Shown here: piece by piece, positions 1-9,907 of the stretch
How the letters are laid out: each line of letters opens with the position of its first letter
How positions within the stretch are numbered: position 1 is the first letter of the stretch
Assembly: GCA_011947345.1 (NCBI GenBank)
Contig: JAAVTG010000095.1
Coordinates: 62,001 to 126,000, forward strand
DNA length: 64,000 nucleotides
Source of the DNA: Phytophthora quininea
Taxonomy: Eukaryota; Oomycota; Peronosporomycetes; Peronosporales; Peronosporaceae
Direction: 5' to 3'
Translations under genes and position numbers: made by a program
Notes under the pieces: model-generated
What the model was told of the DNA's origin: nothing
Database searches by the model: none
What the model saw: only the letters and a program-made list of their open reading frames with translations

Positions 1-115
1 TAGGGTGTTCAGAACCCGATTGACTTGGAGGCTTCTGCTCTTCCCCACGACATGCAAGCTGGCGAGAAAAGCAAGGCAGTCCTAATTGCGTGGATAGACG
101 ACAATGATCAATAGG
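1..115 (+). mobile_element. LINE ORF2 C-terminal fragment (5' edge of window)
   Basis: The first ~115 bases resemble the segment of the long LINE copy at about 19036-19130 (encoding a Thr-Trp-Arg-Leu-Leu-Leu stretch near the ORF2 C-terminus). The reading frame is broken. It is probably the tail of an element that begins outside the window. Bases 116-442 show no recognisable feature. Confidence 0.5.
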
Positions 116-457
116 GGTCTTAAGCCTAAAATGACTACGTTCAGAGCGGGAACTTTGAATTCAGTGCACAGCCGACTGATTCTGGCGGACGAGCTTTCAG
201 GAGAGCGGTCAAATCATCTCACGGCTTTGTCGCCACAGCAGGTCCAAACCACCGGACCAGCCAGCTAAAATGCTACGTCGTCAAGGTAAAGCAACGATGA
301 TGTCCATGCCATACAGCGACGGCTGGAGCTCCAAGATGACAGCGACTACGAAGCCTCTTCGATTGCAAATGACAGAGATAGAGACGGCAGCGAAGCTAAA
401 CTTGATACTAGTGTCGACGTCAACATTCAGATAGAAGGAGCCCTCCAAACGCGATGC

Positions 458-590
458 CGGCCGCAGAGTTTTTGGATCCCGCGAGTTTAGCTGAATTCTG
501 CGAATGGATTCTTGATTAGATTGATTGTCTAAGCTACACCTTCCAGACGAGAGAATCCGCTAACTAGTTAATCAAATCATTTCAACTCAA
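458..590 (+). mobile_element. Severely 5'-truncated LINE 3' end with target-site duplication
   Basis: These 133 bases match, in reverse complement, the LINE 3' end at about 36245-36375, and end in the family tail motif GTTAATCAA followed by ATTTCAA. They are bounded on both sides by the same 15-mer, CTCCAAACGCGATGC (443-457 and 591-605). That is the expected product of target-primed reverse transcription that copied only the 3' end. Confidence 0.8.
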
Positions 591-1036
591 CTCCAAACGC
601 GATGCTGTTCCGATCAATGCCTCATCCACAATGCTGCCGTCGCCTCTCCAAAACACCGACATGATGCACTGTATATTGCCCCGAATGAGGAGGATCTCGA
701 ATCTGTCAGAGTAGCCAACCAGCGCGCAAGCAAAACCAAAGTAAAGCGCAGGATGTGGCCGAAGAGCTGCCAGAGTGACCTCGTGATGCGATGTCGAAGC
801 AGGGGTCCGCAAAAATGGATTGTGATTGCGAGATTGCCAATATTGTCAATCACAATATCTGATTGTGGCAAGATCGGCAATCACAATCACGGATTCTCCC
901 CTGGGTCCTATCAGGTTTCACTGCTGTTAGAGCCGCAGAGGAAAACTGCTGGCCTCCTGGACGAAATGACCGCGCTTGATGTCATCACTTGTAAACTCCA
1001 GCACAACGACATGACTGTGGCGACATTTTTGACATT

Positions 1037-1543
1037 GTGCTAGACGACTACTATGGCATGGAGAAGTATCTTGCCCCGGATGCGGATATTGTCGAGTCTG
1101 GAGCGTTTGAAAGCGGGCTGGCTAAAATCCAAGCTGGTGTAGAGGCCTCCTTGTTGCGAAATGAGCGAAAGGCATTGCATCGTCTCACTACAACCTCACC
1201 GGATCCGGATCAATCACCAGCAGCTCCGGTTGAGACAGCTACAGCAAGGTCAAAACGGAAGCGCGCCGCTGATGCTCTGGATGAGAAGCTCAAGAAAAAT
1301 CACGCCGACGCAGGGGACCGCAGTCGAATTTATCGACGCGACCTGGATTCCTGCAACCTCTGTAGTGGCTGAGCGTTTTTCCCGACCGTTAAAAGCACTA
1401 TCGGGTATTTGAGGAAGCGCCTGAGCCACGAAAACCTCGAGATGATCATGTACTTGAAGCTAAACTGGGACTTAGTGACTCTTGCGGACGTGTCGAAGGC
1501 CATTGAGCGAGCCAAACACATTAGCGATGCAGTACTTGTGTAA
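1037..1543 (+). pseudogene. hAT-family transposase remnant (C-terminal dimerisation domain)
   Basis: A broken reading frame encodes a stretch with the pattern I-P-A-T-S-V-V-A-E-R-F followed, after a one-base frame change near 1378, by a conserved helix ending at the TAA at 1541. The A-T-S-x-x-x-E-R-x-F signature and the following LxxEMxxxLxxNxD-type helix are characteristic of the hAT C-terminal dimerisation region. The N-terminal half (1037-1300) is low-complexity and basic. The zinc finger and RNase-H core are not seen, so this is a remnant. Assignment to hAT rests on the short motif only. Confidence 0.55.
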
Positions 1544-1613
1544 TAGATTGCAATAACCAGCTAGGAGATTGAAGAGATTGCAATCATTGATTGTTCCAGA
1601 TCGAAGCAGTCAA

Positions 1614-2336
1614 TCAATAAAAATCTATATTGACGGACCCCTGATGTCGAAGTGGTCGTTCATTGTAGATCTCGTACAGCGTGGCGTTAATAAGCCTCCT
1701 TGGGTACTGGACATTAAGGACGGAGCGAAGTTGTCGACGGTGGAAACTCTCCAGGCGGAGGAGCTGCGTCGTCGTGAGAGCCCAGGTGCCGCAGTTGTAC
1801 AGTAGCGCGGGCAGCACGTAGCAGTTGTATAGCCGGATGCGGGTGTCGTCGGTGGTGTAGTGTGGATGGATCCACACAGTCCAGAGCCGGTGGAGAGTGG
1901 CAGCAGCGAGTGTTTTGCGACGCGATATATCTTCTTCGTCTCCGAGGAGTGATCCTAGATTCCTGGTCGAGCGCCAACGTTCTTCGGCGGCGCGTTCGTG
2001 TCGCGTGTGTTCTGAAGCCTTGGTGTATCTGCAAACTGTGGTTATTTCTGTCTTGGACGTGTTCATCTTAAGCGACCATCTAGCGAGTACTGTTGGGGCC
2101 TTTTCTTGAATCAGGCTGAGGAGTGCTGGGTCGACGCAGATGAAATCGGCGTCGTCAGCGTAGACGATCATCTGGTCAAGTAGGTTCGGGGGCGTGCCGG
2201 GTTCTTCTACGAGGTCGCGTAGTGCTGCTTCGAGGTAGATAACAAAGAGTACAGGTGAGAGTGAGTCTCCCTGGGGCGTACCTGTGTTGCTGTCAAATGG
2301 CGGCAGGACTCGAAGTCCGGCCCGAAGTGACAGCAT
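1614..2336 (-). mobile_element. Non-LTR retrotransposon reverse transcriptase fragment (second LINE family)
   Basis: An open 240-residue frame carries the reverse-transcriptase motif G-T-P-Q-G-D-S-L-S-P near residue 20 and the catalytic Y-A-D-D-A-D-F near residue 60. A thumb/C-terminal region with W-A-L-T-T and R-L-x-x-F-x-R-R-x-L-R motifs, typical of LINE ORF2 proteins, follows. The upstream fingers/endonuclease part is missing, so the copy is 5'-truncated. It is distinct in sequence from the LINE family present six more times in this window: its catalytic box is YADD rather than FADD and the surrounding residues differ. Confidence 0.85.
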
Positions 2337-2394
2337 AGTGTTGGTCAGTAGACTTAATTGTGTCTTTTCTGAATAGTTCGCCTACTATTTATGA

Positions 2395-2600
2395 GTGTAT
2401 TACCGTACAGGCACACTCATGCCACATGCTTTGCTATCGGCTTTTAGAGAGAGTTTGCGCTTCACAACCGACTGATACTGTAGCTATATCGTATCAAAAC
2501 GGCGATCTCAAATTCACTATACAATCTACTATAGTAGCCGGCTGATGCATTAACTGGTAACCTGGTTGAGAGAGACTAGCTAACTGCAAACGTCTGCGCT
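2395..2600 (+). promoter_or_regulatory. Upstream region of effector E1 shared with E7 and E9
   Basis: This stretch, containing ACTCATGCCACATGCTTTGC and the run TAACCTGGTTGAGAG near 2560, recurs upstream of E9 (about 35060-35300) and inverted upstream of E7 (about 27000-27230). Conservation of non-coding sequence between paralogs suggests either a retained promoter or simply the extent of the duplicated unit. E5, whose coding start is nearly identical to E1, lacks it. Confidence 0.4.
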
Positions 2601-2722
2601 AATGCAATCCATCCTAACAGATGTCGTGCATTGGATTTGAGTTTGATCCAGCGATTGGAGATGTCGCGCAATCACTGACAGCAAGCCGATCGCATCCACT
2701 GCATTGTCCCGTAAACTTATTG

Positions 2723-2745
2723 TCATCTCCAAACTTGCTCTCTCC
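2723..2745 (+). promoter_or_regulatory. Initiator-like element ahead of E1
   Basis: TCATCTCCAAACTTGCTC lies about 50 bases before the E1 start codon. Related strings occur at the same place before E5 (10887), E9 (35441), E2 (about 4382) and E3 (about 5328). The YCAYYYCC + AAACTT layout resembles the oomycete Inr/flanking-promoter-region core promoter described for Phytophthora. That it acts as the transcription start is inference. Confidence 0.4.
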
Positions 2746-2772
2746 GCAACAAGCCAATTCCACGTCTTCTCC

Positions 2773-3513
2773 ATGGGTCTACCGGTACTACGCTACGTCT
2801 TCGCAGTAGCGACGGTTGTCATGCTTGCAATCGGTCCGCTCGCCTCAGCTGCTAGTGTTGAAGACATCGACACCTTGAAAATGGGATCGCCACGTTTGAC
2901 GAGTTCACTCGAGGCGGTGCCAAGCACTGAGGCAAGACATCTACGCGGCCTCAAAGCAGCCGACCCCAACGAGGAAGAGAGGCTGTCGCTTTCGTCCATC
3001 AAGAACGCGCTTGGGGTGAAGAAGACACCACCTGAAGTCAAACAAGCTCAAGAGGCGCTCAAACAGGCCAAAGCAGAAGCCAAGCTCAACGAGAAGTCGA
3101 AGAACCTCATCGCCAGACTATTTTCCTCCATCAAGAATGCGCTTCGCCCGAAGAAGACGCCCCCGGAAGTGAAAAAGGCTCAGGAGGCGCTCAAGCTGGC
3201 CAAAGCAGAAGCCAAGCTCAACGAGAAGATGATGAACGATAAATTCATCTCCGATACGTTCAAAAATGCCTTGAAAGACTTTGATAAGAACCTCAAGAGC
3301 AAGGATAAGGCGAAGCTGGAGACCATCCCCGAAAACCTGAAGAGGATCGTTGACAAGGCGGCTATGGATGAGACATACATGGACAAAGTGCTACAGGCGA
3401 TGAAGAACGGTAAGGTTCAACCGAACACCGTCTGGATCACGCTCAAGGTCCCCAACAGCCCTACGTATCGCAACTTTTACTATCGCTACGAGGCATTGTA
3501 TAAAAAAGGTTAG
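2773..3513 (+). CDS. RXLR-EER effector E1 (intact, internal tandem duplication)
   Basis: Predicted secreted, host-translocated effector of 246 residues. The start is the ATG at 2773, because the hydrophobic signal peptide begins there (MGLPVLRYVF, then a VATVVMLAIG core, with cleavage likely after ASA near residue 25). RHLR lies near residue 57 and an acidic run ends in EER near residue 70. The effector part is helical and Ala/Lys/Glu-rich. It contains a roughly 38-residue unit (S-S-I-K-N-A-L ... A-K-L-N-E-K) twice in tandem, about residues 74-112 and 118-154. The C-terminus carries the family pattern K-V-x-x-x-x-V-x-x-T-L-K-V-P-N-S. No introns are evident. Host target and function cannot be read from sequence; RXLR proteins as a class modulate plant immunity. 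Confidence 0.85.
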   Translation: MGLPVLRYVFAVATVVMLAIGPLASAASVEDIDTLKMGSPRLTSSLEAVPSTEARHLRGLKAADPNEEERLSLSSIKNALGVKKTPPEVKQAQEALKQAKAEAKLNEKSKNLIARLFSSIKNALRPKKTPPEVKKAQEALKLAKAEAKLNEKMMNDKFISDTFKNALKDFDKNLKSKDKAKLETIPENLKRIVDKAAMDETYMDKVLQAMKNGKVQPNTVWITLKVPNSPTYRNFYYRYEALYKKG

Positions 3514-3589
3514 CGTAGGAGGCTAGTCGGATAGATGAGCGGAGGGGTTGTGTCTGGGACTTCGTTTCGCCCATTTTAATACAAAACTC

Positions 3590-4230
3590 TTGCTAAAATC
3601 GGTGATCGACCAGGTGTTTTAGTGGTTGGCACTAAGCAAGGCTTTTGCTGTTTAAACAGCCCCCTCCCCTTCTCCAAACACTATTAGCGTGTCCGGCCAA
3701 TAATTTGATGTGGTGGTCGAGGACGTCACCGTCGTCTTCTTCGACGAACTGAGTTTCAATGGACTCTCCCCACAACCTTCTAGTCGGTGCTGAGAAGTTG
3801 CAAATACTGTATTGTAGCAAGACAAATTCTCGGGGCTCTCAGGCACAACGTTCTCGTAGACATCATAGCCTTGCCATTTATGCCACCTTCACCATTTGTA
3901 CCGTGGGGTAGTTCGCCAGCATTCACTTTCGAACTGGGAGCGACTTTATTTATTTAACACAGCTCATGCGTCGATCGGTTTGTTGTCGCCACGGTTGTCT
4001 TTCTATCGACTGGATCAGCTTCAACCGTCAAGGCCCTGGAGGCACTATTTCGGCGCCTGACACAGCGCCAAAGGGATCAAGATAGCGAGCCTTCAAAGAC
4101 GCCCAACAAAATTTGGAGGACGGCGGTTTCCTTCCGATCAACCAATTTTCAAGAAGGATGTTTCGAGCCTGGAAAACAGCCGAAGCGAGCAGGATGGCGA
4201 CTTGGAATTGAGATCGGTAATACATGTTCT
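3590..4230 (+). pseudogene. Effector-derived relict downstream of E1
   Basis: This stretch has no complete reading frame but encodes a signal-peptide-like segment (V-V-A-T-V-V-F-L-S-T-G-S-A-S, near 3985-4025) followed by a basic R-R-L-T-Q-R-Q and a decayed tail. The same sequence follows E5 (about 11640-12060), E11 (43700-42925, minus) and E16 (55740-55060, minus), always on the effector's 3' side. It is most simply an old effector that now travels with the active copy as one duplicated unit. Confidence 0.5.
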
Positions 4231-4435
4231 TTATTGTTTAAGATGAGCTTGGGATCGGCATAATGTATACAGTAATACTGTATTAATAATAGTCACGAAG
4301 GCATCTATACGCCAACACATGGATTACAATCAAACGCTGGGAGCAGGAGGAATTGTCCATCAATCACCCCCATAACGTAATCACTCCCAAACTCGCTCTC
4401 CAAGCAGCAAGCGCATTCTCGATCCCGCCTACTCC

Positions 4436-5155
4436 GTGCAGCTACCCTGCTTCCTTCTTGCGGTTGCGACGGTCTTGTTGACAGTAAGCAGTCCGCTCTC
4501 CTCGGCCGCAAGGGTTCAAGATACTACGCCTTTGAGATCGACAACTTTTGCACTTCACCACGTGCAATCCAACCAAGCACGACGTCTACGTCGTCTCGAA
4601 GCAACGGACACCGACACTTCCGCTACGAACCAAGAGGAAAGGTATTCGTTGTCGTCTGTCAAGAACGTGTTTACCAGTGCCGCGAATGGATTGAAAAAGT
4701 CGACCGCAGAAGCCATACAAGCTCTAGCTGCCGCCAAGAAAGCCCGAGCAGCTATCAAAAAGGCTAAAGCAGAAGCCAAGTTCAAGGAAATGATGAAGGA
4801 CGACAAGTTCATCGCCAAGACATTCCAGGAAGCGAAAAGCTCGTGGATTAGCCACATTTCGAGAGGAAAATCGGACGCGAACTTCCCCGTCGACGCGAAA
4901 TTCAAAAGGATCCTCGACGCGACGAAGGGGAACGAGGGTTACCTTGACAAGGTGATGGGGGCGTTGAAGGCTGCGGATGTCAAGGCGGACGACGTGCGCA
5001 AGACCCTGAACATTGCCAACAGCAGAGAGTACGCAAACTTTACCGCCGCTACCCGACGTCCTAATGCGCTAAAGGCGTATTGTGTCGGGATTTGTTCAGG
5101 GCGAAGTATGCTGCACAATCAACAGTATTTTGTTTTCTGGTACAAAACGTTTTAG
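4436..5155 (+). pseudogene. RXLR effector E2, start codon lost and C-terminus shifted
   Basis: The frame from 4436 encodes a good signal peptide (PCFLLAVATVLLTVSSPLSSA), RRLR near residue 48, and an acidic run ending NQEER, then the family effector region with D-D-K-F-I-A-K-T-F and T-L-N-I-A-N-S. Two defects are visible. The codon where paralogs have ATG is GTG, with no in-frame ATG before residue 120. One base is missing near 5043 relative to paralogs, which replaces the usual short aromatic C-terminus by about 35 unrelated residues. Either the gene is dead or these are assembly errors. An Inr-like string precedes it at about 4382. Confidence 0.75.
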
Positions 5156-5713
5156 CTTGCGTCTGCTTTTCGTGGCAGTCTCAGCTGTCTTTCTGGCAAT
5201 CAGTTCTCCTCGACTGAAAAACCTGAAACTTCGAGAACGGGGACAAGACGGCTACCCATACTGTACGAGGTCCATGACATGAGAATTTCCACAGCCGAAA
5301 CACAAGAATGCATTTAAAGTTATTATCATTCCCAAAATCGCTCTCCAGGCAGCAAGCACGTCGTCCATTTTGCCTACTCTAGGCAGGTTTCCTGCTTCCA
5401 TCTCGCATTTCCGACGACCTTGTTGATAGTCAATAGTTCGCTCTCCCCAGCTGCAGACATGGAAGATACTGTAAATATGACACGCTCGACCTCAACGGAG
5501 CCAGACGTCTTCGAAGCCTCGAAGAAGTCGATACCGATAACTTTGCCGGTGAGAGAGGATTTCCTTTCGTCCATCAGGCGTGTGTTTGGCGGTGGCTCGA
5601 ATGGACTGAAGAAGATGTCGGCAAACGCCAAACAAGCTCAAGCTGCAGCCAAGAAAGTCCAAGCAGCACTAAAGCAGGGCAAAGCAGAAGCCAAATTCTA
5701 ACAAATGATGAAG

Positions 5714-6222
5714 TTGATTCAGATGCTTTCCTGGTTGTGCCCAGATCTGACGCAAATGTGGACCACATTGTGGTCCCCATGGCATAAGGCTTTAGCGACG
5801 GAGTTGGATTGTCAATTGCTAATTTTTCCTAAACCACGAGACCTGAATAGGGAGTGGAGACAGAACCAAAAGGTGGTCCTGCTACTGTGGCGACTCCACA
5901 CTGCGATCGCGTTCCACGCTACGTGGAGGTCGAGAAGCGACATACTATTCCGTGAAACTACAGCTGAAGTACCAAGCGTCCAAAATGTGACGTCCTCTTT
6001 TCGACGACGCTGTCTGTTCATCAATCACCATTCAGCGGAGCTTGGGATTGACGACAAAATTGTAACCTCTGTTCTGGAGAAGTTAAGCTTTGACCCACCT
6101 GCGCTGCGAAACACGCCACCAGCAAGTCACGTTTGGATTCCACGAAACAAAGCAGAACGAATAAGTAGTAAACGATCGTAGCTAGAAAAACGGTTTATCC
6201 AACTGGTTAATCAACTTAAAAT
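5714..6222 (+). mobile_element. 5'-truncated LINE 3' end inside effector E3
   Basis: The frame to 6181 encodes the LINE ORF2 C-terminus: C-P-D-L-T-Q-M-W-T-T-L-W-S-P-W, then F-H-A-T-W-R and W-I-P-R near the end. These match the end of the long copy at 18960-19401. The tail GGTTAATCAACTTAAAATTC (6206-6225) corresponds to the family 3' end. It lies between the two halves of E3. Confidence 0.7.
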
Positions 6223-6421
6223 TCTTGTTTCCTGGTTGTTCTTATGGTTGGAGGGTGCTTGCTATTATGAAATCTGATCTGTTGAATGATGATTGAATTT
6301 GAATGGGATATTTGAATGTGAAGGCCCTCGGCCCGGCAACCCCGCAGGGACTCGAACCCCAACCGGAGGGATGAACTTTGTGAGTTGTATACACAACCCA
6401 CTGGACCACCAGGAGGCCCAG
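6223..6421 (-). mobile_element. tRNA-derived SINE
   Basis: On the minus strand the sequence starts with a tRNA-like head. An A-box-like TGGTCCAGTGGG (complement of 6397-6408) and a B box GGTTCGAGTCCC (complement of 6347-6358) lie about 40 bases apart. These are internal RNA polymerase III promoter elements. The cloverleaf is not canonical: neither the anticodon stem nor the acceptor stem pairs properly. A body of about 100 bases follows, ending near 6223 with CCAGGAAACAAG. The 3' part recurs at 27339-27400 and 34930-34962. Confidence 0.65.
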
Positions 6422-6743
6422 ATGATAAAGGGTGACAAGTTCATCGCCAAGACCTTCTGGCTTGAATTCGTGCGATCGAAACTCGAAAAGAATAACCAAT
6501 CCGAGTGCTGGAGCTCGAACCAAAGCATAAAAGTAAATGTACTTATTACGGGATCACTACATTTTTTTACTTTCCAATTATCCGTTATTCCGTCAATACA
6601 ATACTCAATTTAATATATTATAATAGCTTTTTCCGATCACTGAGCCGTCTCGAAAAAGGCTTGGGTGTGTCCTGGGCTGCAGCAGTCGTTTTAGGGAAAT
6701 GCGCTCTCTTCGTGATCCGGTCGATGACTACCATAACAGCATT

Positions 6744-6950
6744 CTAGTTGCGAAGCTTAGTGTTGGGGCAGACTAACAACGAAATCCATTGTGATGTGTT
6801 TCCACCGTCCATCGGGAATCTCAAGCGGGTGTAGCAGTCCTTGGGATTTCTTGCGCGGCACCTCCGCATGCGCAATTCACACGAGTTGCAGTAGGAGCGA
6901 ACTGAGGCGGCCATTAACGGCCAGTAGTACTTGCGCTGCATGAACCGCAA
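6744..6950 (-). mobile_element. Ty3/gypsy integrase zinc-binding domain fragment
   Basis: The minus-strand frame contains R-K-Y-Y-W-P-L-M followed by S-V-R-S-Y-C-N-S-C-E-L, the second half of the retroviral-type H2C2 integrase zinc finger (Y-Y-W-P ... C-x-x-C). No reverse transcriptase or catalytic core lies next to it. It is an isolated remnant. Confidence 0.55.
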
Positions 6951-7089
6951 GTTTTGGAAATTCCACGATGTCCTCGAGCGTGCTCTTCGAACAGGATACT
7001 ACATTTTCGTGCTCTACCATCAAATGAATCAATTATTTTGTTGCCTACTACCGCGTCCGGAGGAAGGCTGAATGCAGAAAGTAAGAAAA

Positions 7090-7935
7090 CGAATTCACCA
7101 TCGCTATTTGGAATCAAGCTAAGAATCCCTCCCCCAACAGAACCAACTACGCGATTTTTCCCAAATATGCGATCGCAAGATTGGAATGTGATTCTCCAGC
7201 AAGTTCCGGAGTTGATGCATCATCCGATGGAAGACCTGGGGTGTCCTCGACAAAGGATTTATGAAACCTTGTCCAGTGTGATTTCTCTACGTGGATATCC
7301 ACTGCCGGTAATTCATGATGTGATAGTACGAATGTGCTTCGGAGACCTCACAGTCGGTTCACGACTATACTTCCTCAGAGAACTAAATCCTACCATCCAA
7401 AACTGCGTTCGTCCGGAATGCCAAGAGGTCGAAACGGTAGAACACTGTTTTTCACGTGCCCGTCATTAGAACCAATGTGGAGCGAACTATGGAGCCGGTG
7501 GTCGAGGTTCTTTTGCGTCGACCTAAGCTGGAGGTTGCTACTCTTCCCAAGATCGCAAGACTCGGAGAAGCGAGTACAAAGAACTGATACTTCTATGGAG
7601 GATCTACACTGCGATAGTGTTTCACGCAACATGGCGGCTCAGGAACGACATTCATTTCCAGGAAACAACAGCTGAAGTGCCAAATATTCTCGATCTGCTG
7701 AACTCGCTCAAGATGCACTACCAATTCCTCTACCAACACGCACAGGAGCTTCATTGCAACCGCGCTACTGTGGTCCGCGTGCTGCAACAACTTATCTTTG
7801 ATCCGCCAGAAAATAATATCCCGGAACCCATGCACCACATGTGGACGACACGAACGTAACTCTCACGGATAGATAGCTTATCACCTTAAGACGAGAAATC
7901 CGCTAAACAGTTAATCAACTCAATTTCCTTCCTTA
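7090..7935 (+). mobile_element. 5'-truncated LINE 3' end
   Basis: Three successive frames reconstruct a LINE ORF2 C-terminus: F-G-D-L-T-V-G-S-R-L-Y-F-L, then C-V-R-P-E-C-Q-E-V-E-T-V-E-H-C-F (a Cys/His motif), then a frameshift near 7450, F-H-A-T-W-R-L-R-N-D and a stop at 7859. The 3' tail with GTTAATCAACTCAATT ends near 7935. The same order is found in the long copy at 18660-19470. Confidence 0.75.
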
Positions 7936-8194
7936 GATACTTCATGTACTCCACCAGGCCCTACACGCGTCGGTAGAAGATGTCTAGAAATTTCTTGAGA
8001 TTGTCATGAGAACTCGACGGAGCCACCAGGTCCGCCGTGTCTTTGGTGTTGCAGTTGAATGCTGGAGGAGTCACCGAATCCTCCGCACCTTGGTGGAAAC
8101 TCTTCGAGCGGATGGGGTCACCGGTTCCATGCGCTTTAATGCTTGTCCTGAGCATTACTACTAAATCTTTTGGTTTTGCAGGGCACTAGCGTTT

Positions 8195-8649
8195 GCACAG
8201 ACTTCACTAGAGCCACCAACACTTGAACGACTGTGAAATTGTTGGCGACCTTGAGTAGAATATGTTGGACTCTGGTCAAAGCGGTGGAAAGAGATATTCA
8301 TTGTCGAGAAAGAGATATTCATTGTCGAGAAAGAGATATTCATTGTCGAGTGACACCAGCAACCGATTGACGAGCGACAGGAATGGGTTGGTTCCTTCAC
8401 AACAGTTTCTTATTCTACGCTCGGTTGGCTTTCACGGTGAGGGTCGAGGCCTTCAGTCCACGTAAGCAGCAAGACGACAGCGATTCAAAACGTTTTCTAC
8501 AGATCTCTCCTCCGATTCGTGCTGCCGAGAACTTCGCGTCAATAGAAAATAAAACAACATTCAGCAGCTTCATGCTACGGTATCAGGAGAACGCGGTGTT
8601 CAACACACAACCAAGCACAGCATTTATTTGACATCGACTGCGTAGGTCC
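8195..8649 (+). repeat. 3' flank of effector E4, shared with E15
   Basis: About 450 bases beyond the E4 stop codon match 52285-52620, which flanks E15 in the same orientation. This shows that E4 and E15 are copies of one segment. No gene is supported inside it; the small open frames here are not conserved as protein. Confidence 0.55.
8290..8352. repeat. 21-bp tandem repeat, three units
   Basis: GAGATATTCATTGTCGAGAA plus one further A occurs three times head to tail. The homologous position beside E15 (about 52383) has a single unit, so the array expanded in this copy only. Confidence 0.85.
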
Positions 8650-9274
8650 CTACACTACACGGTGACCAAAGTCGGAAAGAAAACCCAAGTAGCCGCCGTA
8701 GAAGTTGCTGTACGTCTTGCTGTTGGCCATATTCAGGGTGTAGAAGACGTCGTCCTGGCTCACTTTGGACTTTCGCAATGCCCCAAACACCTTGAACAGA
8801 TACTTCTCGTTCCCATCCGCCTTGTCAAGGACCCTCTTCAACGACTCGTCGATGGGGATATCCTTATCCAATTTCCCTTTCCCAATGTCCGCCCCCAGGC
8901 CTTACGGGCGTCCTTGAAAATCTCGCCGATACCGTCATCACTTTGCATCTGCTTCAGGAGCTTGGCTTCTGCCTCGGCCTGTTTAATCGCTGCTCGAGCT
9001 TGTTTGGCGGCAGCTCGGGCTTGCTTGGCTTCTGCAGTCATCTTTTTAAACCACTCGTGCCACCACTAAACAGATTCTTGACGGACGAAAGAGAAAATCT
9101 TTCTTCTTGGTTCCCTTCGGTAGAGTTGTTCGTAGGCGTCTGGCTTTGCTGTTTGGGTCGAGCCCAACGCGAAGTCCCAGTCTCTTCAACACTTGCAGCC
9201 GAGGAGAGCGAACTATCGATCGCCAGAAGGAGAACTGTAGCGACGACGACCAAGTGGAATTTCGGCAGGCGCAT
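8650..9274 (-). pseudogene. RXLR-family effector E4 (EER only, two frame breaks)
   Basis: From the ATG at 9274 a signal peptide (HLVVVATVLLLAIDSSLSSA) leads to a region with no RXLR but with NQEER. The frame then breaks at about 9053, at the string TTTAAAAAG. It continues one base back through the Ala/Lys helix (K-Q-A-R-A-A-A-K), breaks again near 8880, and ends with D-V-F-Y-T-L-N-M-A-N-S-K-T-Y and a TAG at 8650. The closest copies are E10 and E15. E8 and E10 share the first break exactly. Confidence 0.7.
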
Positions 9275-9538
9275 GAGGAAGCGTAAGCGTAGCCCGAAGA
9301 GCGAGTTTGGAAATGGTGGCCAGTACTGACGAACAGTGTAGTAGCAGTGCTTGCCAGCGTTGATTGCGAGCATGTGTCCGTGCATCAGATTTGAGTTTTC
9401 TTTGTCTCTGGTGCTCAATACTGGAACAGAATGTCGCCAAGCTCTATTGGCCATAGACTACAGTGTATCCTGTCCTAACTGATAGTTGCTGTTGCTCGCC
9501 TTGCTATCAGGTATAGCAATAATATCAAGTAGAGGAGG

Positions 9539-9907
9539 ATGGCACTTTTGCGTGAAGCCAGAAATTTTACTCAGCTGGAGCAACAACATCGCAATAAACA
9601 CACCAGAAAAGACATATTTTCATCATTAGGGTGCTTATTAGTGTCGTAGTCGCAGTGAAAGCGAGTTTTGCGGTCAAATTTTTGTCTAGCCCAACTTTCA
9701 CATGGAAATCGCTGTCTCAGACGGCAAGTCCCCATGTTTTTGCTCTAGGACCCCATACAAATCTCGATATAAACTATCACTTTTGTGCCTGAGCGGCATC
9801 AAGTATGGGATCAGACAGTGATATCAACTTTTTGTATACTTTGACTAGGGAACCGAGTCGGTGGATCGTGTTGGCATCAAATATACCAGGATATCAGGGA
9901 TGAGAGG
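9539..9907 (+). repeat. Dispersed repeat block (copy 1), coding-like
   Basis: About 369 bases match the reverse complement of 44505-44863. Read on this strand, both copies share an almost uninterrupted frame around A-S-F-A-V-K and M-G-S-D-S-D-I-N-F. Similarity ends at 9907. I do not recognise the product. Bases 9908-10765 hold no gene I can support. Confidence 0.5.

Larger units (their letters stand above)
5381..6470 (+). pseudogene. RXLR-family effector E3, split by nested LINE and SINE
   Basis: Effector similarity begins at 5381, where the start codon position reads AGG. It continues through a frameshifted signal peptide, a degenerate dEER region (5470-5560) and the Ala/Lys-rich helix ending near 5700. 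It then stops at about 5713 inside the codons for the conserved M-M-K-D-D-K-F stretch. The next residues of that stretch (D-K-F-I-A-K-T-F) resume at about 6430. The 0.7 kb between holds a LINE 3' fragment and a SINE. No RXLR survives. This copy is unambiguously dead. Confidence 0.75.

Noticed and set aside
6320..6421. Functional tRNA gene on the minus strand
   Set aside because: A and B boxes are present, but the acceptor and anticodon stems do not pair and the sequence continues into a repeat body. A SINE explains it better.
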